This document shows, piece by piece, positions 23,066-31,375 of a stretch of DNA of 64,000 nt. The stretch spans positions 744,001 through 808,000 of the forward strand of contig NZ_JBDFMI010000001.1 of the NCBI RefSeq assembly GCF_047238185.1. The letters run 5' to 3'. The notes below the pieces were generated by a model. It saw nothing but the letters and a program-made list of their open reading frames with translations, made no database searches and was not told where the DNA came from. The position numbers and the translations under genes are program-made. Position 1 is the first letter of the stretch. Every line of letters starts with the position of its first letter. This stretch comes from Bacillus_AD sp047238185 (GTDB taxonomy: Bacteria; Bacillota; Bacilli; Bacillales; DSM-1321).

Positions 23066-24856
23066 ATGGATTTTTCACCAGTTTGGGATTTGGATGTGTT
23101 TTTTGAAGGTGGCAGTAATTCTCATGAATTTGCCCAATACATGGATGCGCTTGAACAGGATATAGAGCAACTGGACAAACGTTTGTCCACCTGGAGTATG
23201 GCATCCTCGCAAGACGATAGCAAGCAATTGTCGGAAGTCGTGGCGCAAATATCCGATATAACGGTCCGCTTAAGCCAAGCGGGGGCATTTATTGAATGCT
23301 TGGCTGCACAGAATGTCAAAGACCAGGGCGCAAAAAAATGGGGAGCGCAGTTTACGGCATACATAGCGGAATTTAAAGGAATATCCGCGAAGTTTGATGA
23401 AAAACTTATTCAAATGGAGGATGGATTCTTTTCGGAGTTGCTGGAGCAGGAACCATTTAAAGAAATCGCGTTCGTACTTCAGGAAACACGTAATAAGGCG
23501 AAGGAAAAACTATCTGTCCGAGAAGAATCATTAATGGAGAAACTGGCAGTCGACGGGTATCATGGCTGGAGCGATCTGTATGACAGCATTGTCGGTTCGA
23601 TTGAAATTCCTTTTGAAGAAAACGGAGAAACAAAAATGCTTTCAGTAGGCCAGGCACAAAATATTTTTTCGCATCCTGACCGTGCTGTCCGCAAAAAAAT
23701 GTTCGAGGAATGGGAAAAGGCATGGAAAAAGCAAGAAGAACTATTCGCCCATGCATTAAACCATATTGCAGGCTTCCGGTTGAGTGTATATGAAAGCAGA
23801 GGCTGGAAGGATGTCTTGAAAGAACCTCTTGAAATAAACCGTATGAAACAAGAAACGTTGAATAGTATGTGGGAATCCATTTCTGACAAAAAAGAGCATA
23901 TGAGTAAATACTTGCAGCGAAAGGCAGAATTGCTAGGGGTTGAAAAGTTGAGCTTTTATGATTTGGACGCACCGCTTGGTACAGAAGAGCAGAAAAAATT
24001 GTCCTATGACGAGGGAGCGCAGTTCATATTAAAACATTTTGCGGGATTCGGCAGTAAATTGGCATCATTTGCAGAAGGCGCTTTTCAAGATGCCTGGATA
24101 GAAGCGGAAGACCGTTCGAACAAACGTCCTGGAGGCTTTTGCACAGATTTTCCGGCAAGCAAGCAATCACGCATTTTTATGACGTATTCGGGTTCTTTGA
24201 ACAATGTATCGACATTGGCGCATGAACTGGGCCACGCCTTCCATTCATTTGCTATGCGGGATGTCCACCGTTTCAACCAGAGCTATGCGATGAATGTCGC
24301 TGAAACAGCCTCCACCTTTGCGGAGATGATTGTTTCGGATGCTGCTGTCAATGAAGCAGCATCAAAGGAAGAAAAAATGTCGATGCTGGATGATAAAATT
24401 CAACGGACAATAGCGCTATTAATGAATATCCATGCACGCTTCCTTTTTGAAACCAGGTTTTATGAAGAACGGAGAAACGGTTTTGTTCCGGCTGATCGGC
24501 TTAATGAGCTGATGGTGGAGGCTCAAAAAGATGCCTATTTTGACTCCTTGGAGGAATACCATCCGCTTTTCTGGGCCTCCAAGCTGCATTTCTATATAAC
24601 CGATACACCATTCTATAACTTTCCGTATACTTTTGGCTATTTGTTCTCCTTGGGCATTTATGAAAAAGCGCTTCATTCCGAAGGGGATTTTGAAGAGAAA
24701 TATATGGCCTTGCTTAAGGATACAGGAAGCATGACGGTAGAAGATTTGGTTCAAAAACATTTGCAGGAGGATATTTCTGCAAAAGGCTTTTGGGAAAAGG
24801 CAGTCGATACGTGTATGAAAGATATCGATGCGTTCCTTGAGCTGACAGGAAAATAA
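23066..24856 (+). CDS. M3 family oligoendopeptidase
   Basis: Cytoplasmic zinc metallopeptidase of the PepF/M3 family that degrades short peptides. The 596-residue protein has the helical N-terminal domain and the catalytic motif LAHELGHAFHS (HExxH) near residue 386, with MNVAETASTFAEM giving the third zinc ligand. ATG 23066 follows AAGGAGG; a longer in-frame start at 23030 has no site. It is divergent from sigK. M3 peptidases can affect signalling peptides, but no link to sporulation is shown here. Confidence 0.9.
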   Translation: MDFSPVWDLDVFFEGGSNSHEFAQYMDALEQDIEQLDKRLSTWSMASSQDDSKQLSEVVAQISDITVRLSQAGAFIECLAAQNVKDQGAKKWGAQFTAYIAEFKGISAKFDEKLIQMEDGFFSELLEQEPFKEIAFVLQETRNKAKEKLSVREESLMEKLAVDGYHGWSDLYDSIVGSIEIPFEENGETKMLSVGQAQNIFSHPDRAVRKKMFEEWEKAWKKQEELFAHALNHIAGFRLSVYESRGWKDVLKEPLEINRMKQETLNSMWESISDKKEHMSKYLQRKAELLGVEKLSFYDLDAPLGTEEQKKLSYDEGAQFILKHFAGFGSKLASFAEGAFQDAWIEAEDRSNKRPGGFCTDFPASKQSRIFMTYSGSLNNVSTLAHELGHAFHSFAMRDVHRFNQSYAMNVAETASTFAEMIVSDAAVNEAASKEEKMSMLDDKIQRTIALLMNIHARFLFETRFYEERRNGFVPADRLNELMVEAQKDAYFDSLEEYHPLFWASKLHFYITDTPFYNFPYTFGYLFSLGIYEKALHSEGDFEEKYMALLKDTGSMTVEDLVQKHLQEDISAKGFWEKAVDTCMKDIDAFLELTGK

Positions 24857-24867
24857 AACATTCAATG

Positions 24868-24902
24868 AAAAAAGCAAAATGCAGCTGCATTTTGCTTTTT
24901 TA
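24868..24902. terminator. Bidirectional terminator between peptidase gene and pssA
   Basis: AAAAAAGCAAAATGCA pairs with TGCATTTTGCTTTTTT around a minimal loop. It serves both the peptidase gene and the convergent pssA. Confidence 0.9.
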
Positions 24903-24969
24903 AATAATGGCAGGCTATGATTGCTACGTTTCCCAATGGGGAATAGTAATAGCAAGAAAATGAACCTGA

Positions 24970-25509
24970 TTATATTTTTTTCAGTTTGAATGGGCTGATC
25001 ATTGATAACGCTAAAAGGCACATTAAAAAAATATAGAAAACCGGCGGGAATGCATGTATGCCCAAATAGCTTAGAGTAGCAAGGCATCCGGCAGCCGTAA
25101 TGGGAAGGCCTGTGAAATAGCCATTGCTTTCCGTAATATTGAACTTGGCAAGGCGGAATGCACCGCAGCCGATATAGAAGACTGTAAAAAACATGCCTGG
25201 AGCTCCAAAATGGACAAGTACCGATTGGTATATAAGGACTGCCGGCGCCACTCCAAACGATATAATATCGCTCATTGAATCCAATTGTTTTCCTAATTCC
25301 GACTCGCAATTAAATTTTCTCGCCAAAGCGCCATCGAAACGGTCTGCAAGCGCAGCGATAAATATAAATAACAAGCTCATTTCTAAATTTCCATTGACTC
25401 CCGATAATATAGCAAACCCACCAAGTGACATATTGGTGAGCGTCATTAAGTTAGCTGTTTGTGATTTGATTTTCTTAATGGTATGGTCCAATACTTCCGA
25501 TAAGAACAT
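24970..25509 (-). CDS. pssA: CDP-diacylglycerol-serine O-phosphatidyltransferase
   Basis: Integral membrane enzyme that makes phosphatidylserine from CDP-diacylglycerol and serine, the first step to phosphatidylethanolamine. The 179-residue protein carries the full CDP-alcohol phosphotransferase motif D-x2-DG-x2-AR-x8-G-x3-D-x3-D in DRFDGALARKF ... GKQLDSMSD near residues 56-81, and about six membrane helices. AGGAGGG lies before the ATG. It is divergent from psd, which performs the next step, so the pathway pair sits back to back over an 127-base intergenic region. Confidence 0.96.
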   Translation of the reverse strand: MFLSEVLDHTIKKIKSQTANLMTLTNMSLGGFAILSGVNGNLEMSLLFIFIAALADRFDGALARKFNCESELGKQLDSMSDIISFGVAPAVLIYQSVLVHFGAPGMFFTVFYIGCGAFRLAKFNITESNGYFTGLPITAAGCLATLSYLGIHAFPPVFYIFLMCLLALSMISPFKLKKI

Positions 25510-25636
25510 TGTTCTCCCTCCTTTTTAACACGATTGGAAGAGACATAATCTATTTGCTTATTGTATAATAATATTTTATTCTTGATACTTTATGCAAGTC
25601 ATTCTAGCATTATTTTTACATTTTGGAGGATTTTTC

Positions 25637-26419
25637 TTGAGAAAAACAATGTACAGGCTGTTAATTGAATTAACGAATAATAAGGCCATTTCGACTCTTT
25701 TAATGAAATTCAGCAGAAGCAAAATAAGCAGGCATATCATTCCATCCTACATGAAGGTGTACAAGCTGAAAATGGAAGAAGCGAATGGAAAGAAAGAAGA
25801 TTACAAAACGCTTCATGATTTATTTACAAGGACATTGCTGCCAGGAATGAGGCCGGTCGGCAGTGATCCCGCAAGTGTAGTAAGCCCTGTTGATGGAATT
25901 TTGGAGGATTATGGCACAATTGAAGCAGATAAGAATATCATTGTAAAAGAAAAAAGGTATTCAATAGAAGAAATGTTAGGCAATAAAAAGGAGCTGGAAA
26001 AATATATTGGCGGCAGTTATATGATTATTTACTTAAGCCCGAGCCATTACCATCGCATCCATTCTCCTATTTCTGGGAATGTAACAGGCCGTTGGTCTCT
26101 CGGGAAAAATTCATATCCGGTTAACCGGATGGGCCTGAAATATGGAAAAGCCCCCCTTTCCAAAAATTATCGGGTTGTAACGGAATTGGCGAATGAAAGA
26201 GGCCATATTGCCGTCGTCAAAGTAGGTGCTATGTTTGTTAATAGTATAGAAATGACAAACAGACATGACCATTTGCAAAAAGGCGAGGAATTTTCATATT
26301 TCAGTTTTGGATCGACTGTTGTGCTGTTGTTTGAAAAGGGTACATTTCAGCTGGACCGTGATGCAGGCATGCACCGTGAAGTGAAAGTAGGAGAATGCTT
26401 GGGGCATCTTATCAAGTAG
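25637..26419 (+). CDS. psd: Phosphatidylserine decarboxylase proenzyme
   Basis: Membrane-associated pyruvoyl enzyme converting phosphatidylserine to phosphatidylethanolamine. The 260-residue proenzyme has SPVDG near residue 91 (family catalytic aspartate), SPSHYHRIHSP near 142-152, and the self-cleavage site FGSTVV near 232. There the serine after glycine becomes the pyruvoyl group. A TTG start at 25637 with TGGAGG is preferred. An ATG at 25649 is possible but further from the site, and a start at 25592 would lie in the promoter region. Confidence 0.94.
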   Translation: MRKTMYRLLIELTNNKAISTLLMKFSRSKISRHIIPSYMKVYKLKMEEANGKKEDYKTLHDLFTRTLLPGMRPVGSDPASVVSPVDGILEDYGTIEADKNIIVKEKRYSIEEMLGNKKELEKYIGGSYMIIYLSPSHYHRIHSPISGNVTGRWSLGKNSYPVNRMGLKYGKAPLSKNYRVVTELANERGHIAVVKVGAMFVNSIEMTNRHDHLQKGEEFSYFSFGSTVVLLFEKGTFQLDRDAGMHREVKVGECLGHLIK

Positions 26420-26435
26420 GCCATGGAAGAAGGAA

Positions 26436-26465
26436 AGCCTGATTTGCATGTGCACAATCAGGCCT
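26436..26465. terminator. Hairpin between psd and sda
   Basis: GCCTGATT pairs with AATCAGGC around a loop that itself contains TGCATGTGCA. Only weak T stretches follow. It may terminate psd and the convergent sda. Confidence 0.5.
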
Positions 26466-26509
26466 ATTTATGCTCCCGATGAGGCTTGAAAAAAGATCAG
26501 CGGTGGGTG

Positions 26510-26650
26510 TTATGAGGTTTTTCTAATTTTGGCTGTAAGAGCGCGTTTATTTATTTCCATTTCGATTAAGGTAATGAAATCAGCGCTTAGGTTTAGTTTT
26601 TTTGCCTTGAAATAGGATTCGATCAATAACTCGTCCGATAATTTATTCAT
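26510..26650 (-). CDS. sda: Sporulation checkpoint inhibitor Sda
   Basis: A 46-residue protein, MNKLSDELLIESYFKAKKLN..., that closely follows the B. subtilis Sda sequence and has the same length. Sda binds the sporulation histidine kinase KinA and blocks its phosphorylation activity when DNA replication is initiating or damaged, preventing premature entry into sporulation. It is divergent from yqeG as in B. subtilis. The ribosome binding site GGAGGTG (26673-26679) is 22 bases from the ATG, with an AGCG-AAAG-CGCT hairpin in the gap. DnaA boxes lie upstream. Confidence 0.93.
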   Translation of the reverse strand: MNKLSDELLIESYFKAKKLNLSADFITLIEMEINKRALTAKIRKTS

Positions 26651-26783
26651 ATGATTCAGCGCTTTCGCTTTTCACCTCCAACAAAAAAAGTGTACTATTT
26701 ATGTGGAATGCAACATATATTCACTTACTGTATGGTTAATAACCTTACTTTACCAAAAACAAACTATTAGAACAATCGTTCTC

Positions 26784-26882
26784 TTATCCACATGTTTCAG
26801 TGGATAAGTTGTGATTAAATTGTTAGTATTATCCATTTAGTGGGAAGATTCACCGTTAATAATGTGCATAAAGTTATCCACA
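26784..26882 (-). promoter_or_regulatory. DnaA-box cluster upstream of sda
   Basis: Five DnaA-type 9-mers occur in 99 bases. Perfect TTATCCACA lies at 26784-26792 and 26874-26882. One-mismatch boxes lie at 26799-26807 (minus strand, TTATCCACT) and 26863-26871 (minus, TTATGCACA). TTATCCATT at 26829-26837 has two mismatches. In B. subtilis DnaA activates sda through such boxes, tying the checkpoint to replication initiation. They may also affect the divergent yqeG. Confidence 0.87.
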
Positions 26883-26952
26883 GTTGGAGAGGCCGTTGCA
26901 ATTTGTCGAAAAGTTTTTTTATTCCAATAGTATGAAAAGAGAGGCTGAAGCT

Positions 26953-26984
26953 CTTTAAAACCGAATTGTTTTCGGTTTTAAAAG
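26953..26984. repeat. Inverted repeat between the DnaA boxes and yqeG
   Basis: CTTTAAAACCGAA and TTCGGTTTTAAAAG form a 12-13 base-pair stem with one bulged A and a short loop. It is an AT-rich hairpin without a following T run in the yqeG direction. Role unknown; it could be a binding site or could insulate sda from yqeG. Confidence 0.55.
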
Positions 26985-27092
26985 CATTATTGGCAAAAAT
27001 AATGATTGTTTTTGATATAGCTACTGTGAAAGCTGGCTAAAATTCGGTATGATGGATAACGATGAATTTAAAGAATAGGCAGAGGTGTAAAT

Positions 27093-27614
27093 ATGCTTAA
27101 GGGTTTTTTACCGAGCGAACATGTTAAGAGTATTTTTGATATTACTCCAGAAGCACTTAAGGCCAAGGGCATTAAGGCAATTATTACGGATTTAGATAAT
27201 ACGTTGGTAGAGTGGGACCGTCCTGCTGCCACGCCGAAATTGATTGAGTGGTTCGATAATATGCGTGAGCAAGGAATTCTAGTCACTATTGTTTCGAATA
27301 ATAATGAGCAAAGGGTAGGTTCTTTTTCCGACCCTCTGAAAATTCCTTTCATTTTTAGGGCCCGCAAGCCCATGGGAAAGGCATTCCGAAAGGCAATCAA
27401 GCAAATGGGCACGGAAAAATCGGAAACAGTTGTAATAGGCGATCAATTGTTGACTGACATATTTGGAGGAAACCGCAACGGGTTCCATACCATATTGGTA
27501 GTTCCGGTTGCCCAATCAGACGGTTTTTTTACACGCTTTAACCGCAGAGTAGAGCGAAGAATATTAGCTTCCTTCAAAAAGAAAGGGTTGCTTGTATGGG
27601 AGGATCAAAATTGA
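27093..27614 (+). CDS. yqeG: YqeG family HAD-type phosphatase
   Basis: A 173-residue HAD-superfamily protein with motif I DLDNTLVEWD near residue 34, motif II VSNNNE near 69, Lys in KPMGKAF near 92 and motif IV VIGDQLLTDIFGGN near 114. The YqeG family is conserved with yqeH in Firmicutes; its substrate is unknown. It starts the long yqeG-yqeM run and its stop overlaps the yqeH start. Confidence 0.92.
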   Translation: MLKGFLPSEHVKSIFDITPEALKAKGIKAIITDLDNTLVEWDRPAATPKLIEWFDNMREQGILVTIVSNNNEQRVGSFSDPLKIPFIFRARKPMGKAFRKAIKQMGTEKSETVVIGDQLLTDIFGGNRNGFHTILVVPVAQSDGFFTRFNRRVERRILASFKKKGLLVWEDQN

Positions 27615-28717
27615 CAGCAGAAGAAAAAGTATCGTGTATTGGATGCGGAATTGAGATACAGACAGACAATCCGGATGAAATGGGCTATGCGCCTAAATCA
27701 GCGTTGGAAAGAGAACAAATTATTTGCCAGCGTTGTTTCCGGCTGAAAAATTACAATGAAGTGCAGGATATTTCATTGACAGATGATGATTTCCTAAAAA
27801 TTTTACATGAAATCGGGCAAAATGATGCTTTGATTGTAAAGATTGTTGATATCTTTGATTTCAATGGCAGCTGGCTTCCTGGCCTTCACCGATTTGTAGG
27901 GAAAAATCCAGTTTTGCTTATTGGGAATAAAGTAGATTTGCTTCCTAAATCGGTAAAACCGAATAAGCTGATTAACTGGATGAAATACAGCGCGAAAGAA
28001 TTGGGACTTAAACCAGTGGATGTTATGCTTGTCAGTTCCGCAAAAGGATCAAGGATCACGGAAGCTGTCGAAGCCATTGAACAGTACCGCAATGGAAAAG
28101 ATGTCTATGTGGTAGGATGTACAAATGTGGGGAAATCAACTTTTATAAACCGGATCATTAAGGAAGTTAGCGGAGAGGGCAATGTCATAACCACTTCCCA
28201 TTTCCCGGGAACCACGCTTGACATAATTGAAATTCCTTTGGACGATGGACATGCACTCATGGATACTCCGGGAATTATTAACCATCATCAGATGGCTCAT
28301 TATGTGGACAAAAAAGATTTGAAATATATTACCCCTAAAAAAGAGATTAAACCAAAGGTCTACCAATTAAATGAAGGGCAGTCGCTATTCTTGGGAGGGG
28401 TTGCCAGATTTGATTATGTGTCTGGCGGCAGAAAGTCATTTACTTGTTACCTTTCGAATGAATTGGGTATCCACCGTACCAAGATCGAAAAAGCTGATAC
28501 TTTATATAAAGAACATGCAGGAGAGTTATTGAATCCAAGCATCCACAGAGATGGAGAGTTAGTGGAACTGGTGCCGCATGAATTCACAATCAAAGATGAT
28601 AAAGTGGATATCGTTTTTTCTGGTTTGGGCTGGATTACAGTCAATGAACCAGGAGCAAAAGTGGTGGCTCATGTACCGAAGGGTGTTGCTGTTATGGTAA
28701 GGCAGTCACTTATCTAA
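27611..28717 (+). CDS. yqeH: Ribosome biogenesis GTPase YqeH
   Basis: Circularly permuted GTPase needed for 30S subunit assembly. The 368-residue protein has an N-terminal zinc finger (CIGCG ... CQRC, residues about 7-38), then the permuted G motifs: G4 NKVDLL near 111, G1 GCTNVGKST near 167, and G3 DTPG near 216. A C-terminal domain follows. A TTG start at 27611, overlapping the yqeG TGA, has GGGAGGA upstream and gives a length close to the B. subtilis protein. An in-frame ATG at 27596 lacks a site. Confidence 0.95.
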   Translation: MTAEEKVSCIGCGIEIQTDNPDEMGYAPKSALEREQIICQRCFRLKNYNEVQDISLTDDDFLKILHEIGQNDALIVKIVDIFDFNGSWLPGLHRFVGKNPVLLIGNKVDLLPKSVKPNKLINWMKYSAKELGLKPVDVMLVSSAKGSRITEAVEAIEQYRNGKDVYVVGCTNVGKSTFINRIIKEVSGEGNVITTSHFPGTTLDIIEIPLDDGHALMDTPGIINHHQMAHYVDKKDLKYITPKKEIKPKVYQLNEGQSLFLGGVARFDYVSGGRKSFTCYLSNELGIHRTKIEKADTLYKEHAGELLNPSIHRDGELVELVPHEFTIKDDKVDIVFSGLGWITVNEPGAKVVAHVPKGVAVMVRQSLI

Positions 28718-28752
28718 AAACAGGGCGTAATTCGACGGAGAGGAGTGCCGAT

Positions 28753-29589
28753 ATGAAACAATTATATGGAGTAATCGGTAATCCAATCGCCCATTCCATG
28801 TCTCCGGACATGCATAATGACGCATTTGCCCATCAAGGCATAAATGCGGATTACCACGCTTTCAAGGTGGATGGGCAGGATTTGGAAGACGCTGTTATGG
28901 GAATGAAAGCGATCGGTGTGAAGGGGTTTAATGTAACAGTGCCGCATAAAGAAGCTATTATCCCCTTTTTGGATCGTCTAGATGCTTTGGCCGAACAGAT
29001 CGGGGCTGTCAATACAGTAAAATTAATAGATGGAAAATGGGTCGGCTTTAACACGGACGGCCTTGGCTATGTGAAAGGGTTGTGTGAACAGTTGGATCGT
29101 CCCCTTTCAGAACTGCGGATTTTACTTATAGGTGCAGGCGGCGCTGCCAAAGGCATTTATTATTCGCTTGTACATGAAGGGGCTAAGCGTGTCGATATAG
29201 CGAATCGGACGGTCAAAAGGATTGAAAGCCTGCTGGAGGGATCGGAAAACCAATCAGTGCAATCCAAGGGCATTTCGTTATCAGAAGCAGAGCAGTCACT
29301 TTCTGAATACGATTTGATTATTCAGACGACCTCCATCGGTTTAAAACCCAACACCGATGACATGCCAATCAGGCTGGACAATGTCCGGAGGAGCGCATTT
29401 ATCAGCGATATTATATATAATCCTCTGGAAACAGCCTTTTTGCAGGCTGCCAAACAAAAAGGGTGCCAAACCCAAAATGGTTTACCTATGTTTGTTCATC
29501 AGGGGGCTTTAGCATTCAACATCTGGACAGGCATTTCACCCGATCCAGAACGGATGAAAAGCATTGTTTTAAAGAAATTAGGAGGTTAA
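28753..29589 (+). CDS. aroE: Shikimate dehydrogenase
   Basis: NADP-dependent reduction of 3-dehydroshikimate to shikimate in the chorismate pathway. The 278-residue enzyme opens YGVIGNPIAHSMSPDMHN (substrate site SxS-type), has FNVTVPHKE near residue 63 with the catalytic lysine, FNTDGLG near 100, and the nucleotide loop LLIGAGGAAKGI near 123. The stop is two bases before yqeI. The AroE family is clear; this is the aroD of older B. subtilis naming. Confidence 0.97.
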   Translation: MKQLYGVIGNPIAHSMSPDMHNDAFAHQGINADYHAFKVDGQDLEDAVMGMKAIGVKGFNVTVPHKEAIIPFLDRLDALAEQIGAVNTVKLIDGKWVGFNTDGLGYVKGLCEQLDRPLSELRILLIGAGGAAKGIYYSLVHEGAKRVDIANRTVKRIESLLEGSENQSVQSKGISLSEAEQSLSEYDLIIQTTSIGLKPNTDDMPIRLDNVRRSAFISDIIYNPLETAFLQAAKQKGCQTQNGLPMFVHQGALAFNIWTGISPDPERMKSIVLKKLGG

Positions 29590-29591
29590 CC

Positions 29592-29891
29592 ATGTTAACA
29601 GGAAAACAAAAACGATTTTTACGTTCTACCGCTCACCATTTGAACCCTATTTTTCAAGTAGGCAAAGGTGGAGTGAATGAAAATATGATTACGCAAATTT
29701 CTGAGGCATTGGAAGCGCGTGAGCTTTTAAAAGTCAGTATCCTTCAAAACTGTGATGTTGATAAAAATACAGTTGCAGAGGAATTGGTTAAAGGAACAAG
29801 AGCAGAATTAGTTCAGTTGATTGGACATACCGTTGTTCTTTATAAAGAGTCCAAAGAGAATAAACAACTTGAATTGCCTGCGAAAAAATGA
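29592..29891 (+). CDS. yqeI: Ribosome assembly RNA-binding protein YqeI (YhbY)
   Basis: A 99-residue CRM-domain protein that binds 23S rRNA precursors in 50S assembly. It has LTGKQKRFLRSTAHHLNPIFQVGKGGV with the family GKGG loop, and ends near LVQLIGHTVVLYKES. ATG 29592 follows GGAGG in the end of aroE. The frame is open further upstream inside aroE, but only this start fits the family. It overlaps nadD by four bases. Confidence 0.95.
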   Translation: MLTGKQKRFLRSTAHHLNPIFQVGKGGVNENMITQISEALEARELLKVSILQNCDVDKNTVAEELVKGTRAELVQLIGHTVVLYKESKENKQLELPAKK

Positions 29892-30457
29892 AAAGAGTAG
29901 GCATACTAGGGGGGACGTTTGATCCGCCCCATATTGGACACGTTATTTTGGCGAATGAGGTTCGTAATGCCCTAGATCTGGAAGAAATCCGTTTCATGCC
30001 CAATCATACTCCTCCCCACAAGAAGAAAACGGAGAGTATTTCTAATGATGAAAGATTGAAAATGCTTGAGCTCTCCATCAGCGGAGAACCAAGTTTTAAG
30101 CTGGAACATATTGAATTAGAATCGCCAGGGCCATCTTATACGTACAACACAATGAAAAAGCTGAAGGAACGTGAGCCGGATACAGAATTCTATTTTATTA
30201 TTGGTTCTGACATGATTGAATACTTGCCGAATTGGTATCAAATAGAAGAATTAATCAAACTGATGACATTTGTCGGTGTGAAAAGGCCTTCTTACCATTC
30301 GGAATCCGACTATCCAATCACTCTTGTGGACACACCACAGATTTATTTATCTTCTTCCATGATTAGAGATAAAGTGAAACAGGGTAAATCAATAAAGTAT
30401 CTGGTCTTGCCGGATGTAGAAAAATTTATCGAGGTGAACTCACTATATGAATCGTGA
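29888..30457 (+). CDS. nadD: Nicotinate-nucleotide adenylyltransferase
   Basis: Forms nicotinic acid adenine dinucleotide in NAD biosynthesis. The 189-residue protein has the nucleotidyltransferase GGTFDPPHIGH at residues 8-18, MPNHTPPHKK near 37, FIIGSDMIEYLPNW near 103 and the closing SSSMIRDKVKQGKSIKYLV. ATGA overlap with yqeI and an 11-base overlap with yqeK suggest coupled translation. Confidence 0.97.
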   Translation: MKRVGILGGTFDPPHIGHVILANEVRNALDLEEIRFMPNHTPPHKKKTESISNDERLKMLELSISGEPSFKLEHIELESPGPSYTYNTMKKLKEREPDTEFYFIIGSDMIEYLPNWYQIEELIKLMTFVGVKRPSYHSESDYPITLVDTPQIYLSSSMIRDKVKQGKSIKYLVLPDVEKFIEVNSLYES

Positions 30458-31013
30458 AGAAGCAATGAAGATAGTGAAGGATCAACTGCCAGAAAAGCGC
30501 TATTTACATTCCGTGCGTGTAATGGACACAGCGATTGAACTTGCAAAAAGATTTGGTGTGGATACCAAAAAGGCAGAAATGGCTGGCATCCTTCATGATT
30601 ACGCTAAATATCGCCCACAGGAAGAATTGAGAAAAATAATAGAAGAGAACAATATGCCTAGGGATTTGCTCTTATTCCATTCTGAACTATGGCATGCCCC
30701 GGCGGGAGCTTATCTTGTGGAACATGAAGCCGGTATAGAGGATAAAGACGTCTTATCGGCGATCACCTATCATACCACTGGACGCAAAGGCATGACCCAG
30801 TTAGAGAAAATAGTATTCCTGGCAGATTATATAGAGCCTGGAAGGCAATTTCCTGGTTTGGATGAAGTAAGGAAAACAGCTGAAAATAATCTGGATGAAG
30901 CGGTTTTTATGGCATTAAGAAATACAGTAGCTTTCTTAATGTCCAAACGTTCGACTATATATCCCGATACATTTCATGCTTATAATGATCTTGTTAAGAA
31001 ATCGGAGGAATAA
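30447..31013 (+). CDS. yqeK: HD-domain diadenosine tetraphosphatase YqeK
   Basis: Metal-dependent HD-domain hydrolase. YqeK family enzymes split Ap4A symmetrically to two ADP. The 188-residue protein has the ligands RYLHSVRVMDTA near residue 18, AGILHDYAKY near 49 (HD), FHSELWHAPAGA near 77 and YHTTGRKGM near 107. The start ATG lies inside the 3' end of nadD, and rsfS follows two bases after the stop. Confidence 0.94.
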   Translation: MNREEAMKIVKDQLPEKRYLHSVRVMDTAIELAKRFGVDTKKAEMAGILHDYAKYRPQEELRKIIEENNMPRDLLLFHSELWHAPAGAYLVEHEAGIEDKDVLSAITYHTTGRKGMTQLEKIVFLADYIEPGRQFPGLDEVRKTAENNLDEAVFMALRNTVAFLMSKRSTIYPDTFHAYNDLVKKSEE

Positions 31014-31015
31014 GT

Positions 31016-31375
31016 TTGTTAAAAGAAAAAGAGTTATTAGTAGCGACTGCACAAGCAGCTGACGATAAAAGAGCAGAAGACATCATGGTTTTGGATATGC
31101 GCGGGATTTCACTTGTAGCTGATTATTTCTTGATTTGCCACGGTAATTCAGATAAGCAAGTGCAGGCAATCGCACGTGAAATGAAAGAAAAAGCCTATGA
31201 AAAAGGATTTGAAGTGAAGCATATGGAAGGTTTCGATGAAGCGAAATGGATTCTTGTCGACCTTGGCGATGTAGTCGCGCATGTATTTCACCGGGATGAA
31301 AGAAGCTATTATAACCTGGAACGCTTATGGGGAGATGCACCGGTAGTCCCGATTGAAAAAGAGCTTCAGCAATGA
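31016..31375 (+). CDS. rsfS: Ribosomal silencing factor RsfS
   Basis: Binds ribosomal protein L14 and prevents subunit joining in starvation. The 119-residue protein contains the family core KRAEDIMVLDMRGISLVADYFLICHGNS and WILVDLGDVVAHVFHRDERSYYNLERLWGDA. A TTG start has GGAGG eight bases upstream in the end of yqeK. The stop overlaps the yqeM start. Confidence 0.96.
   Translation: MLKEKELLVATAQAADDKRAEDIMVLDMRGISLVADYFLICHGNSDKQVQAIAREMKEKAYEKGFEVKHMEGFDEAKWILVDLGDVVAHVFHRDERSYYNLERLWGDAPVVPIEKELQQ

Noticed and set aside
24419..25309. 296-codon minus-strand frame opposite the peptidase gene and terminator
   Set aside because: Antisense to a clear M3 peptidase gene, crosses a bidirectional terminator and overlaps pssA in another frame.
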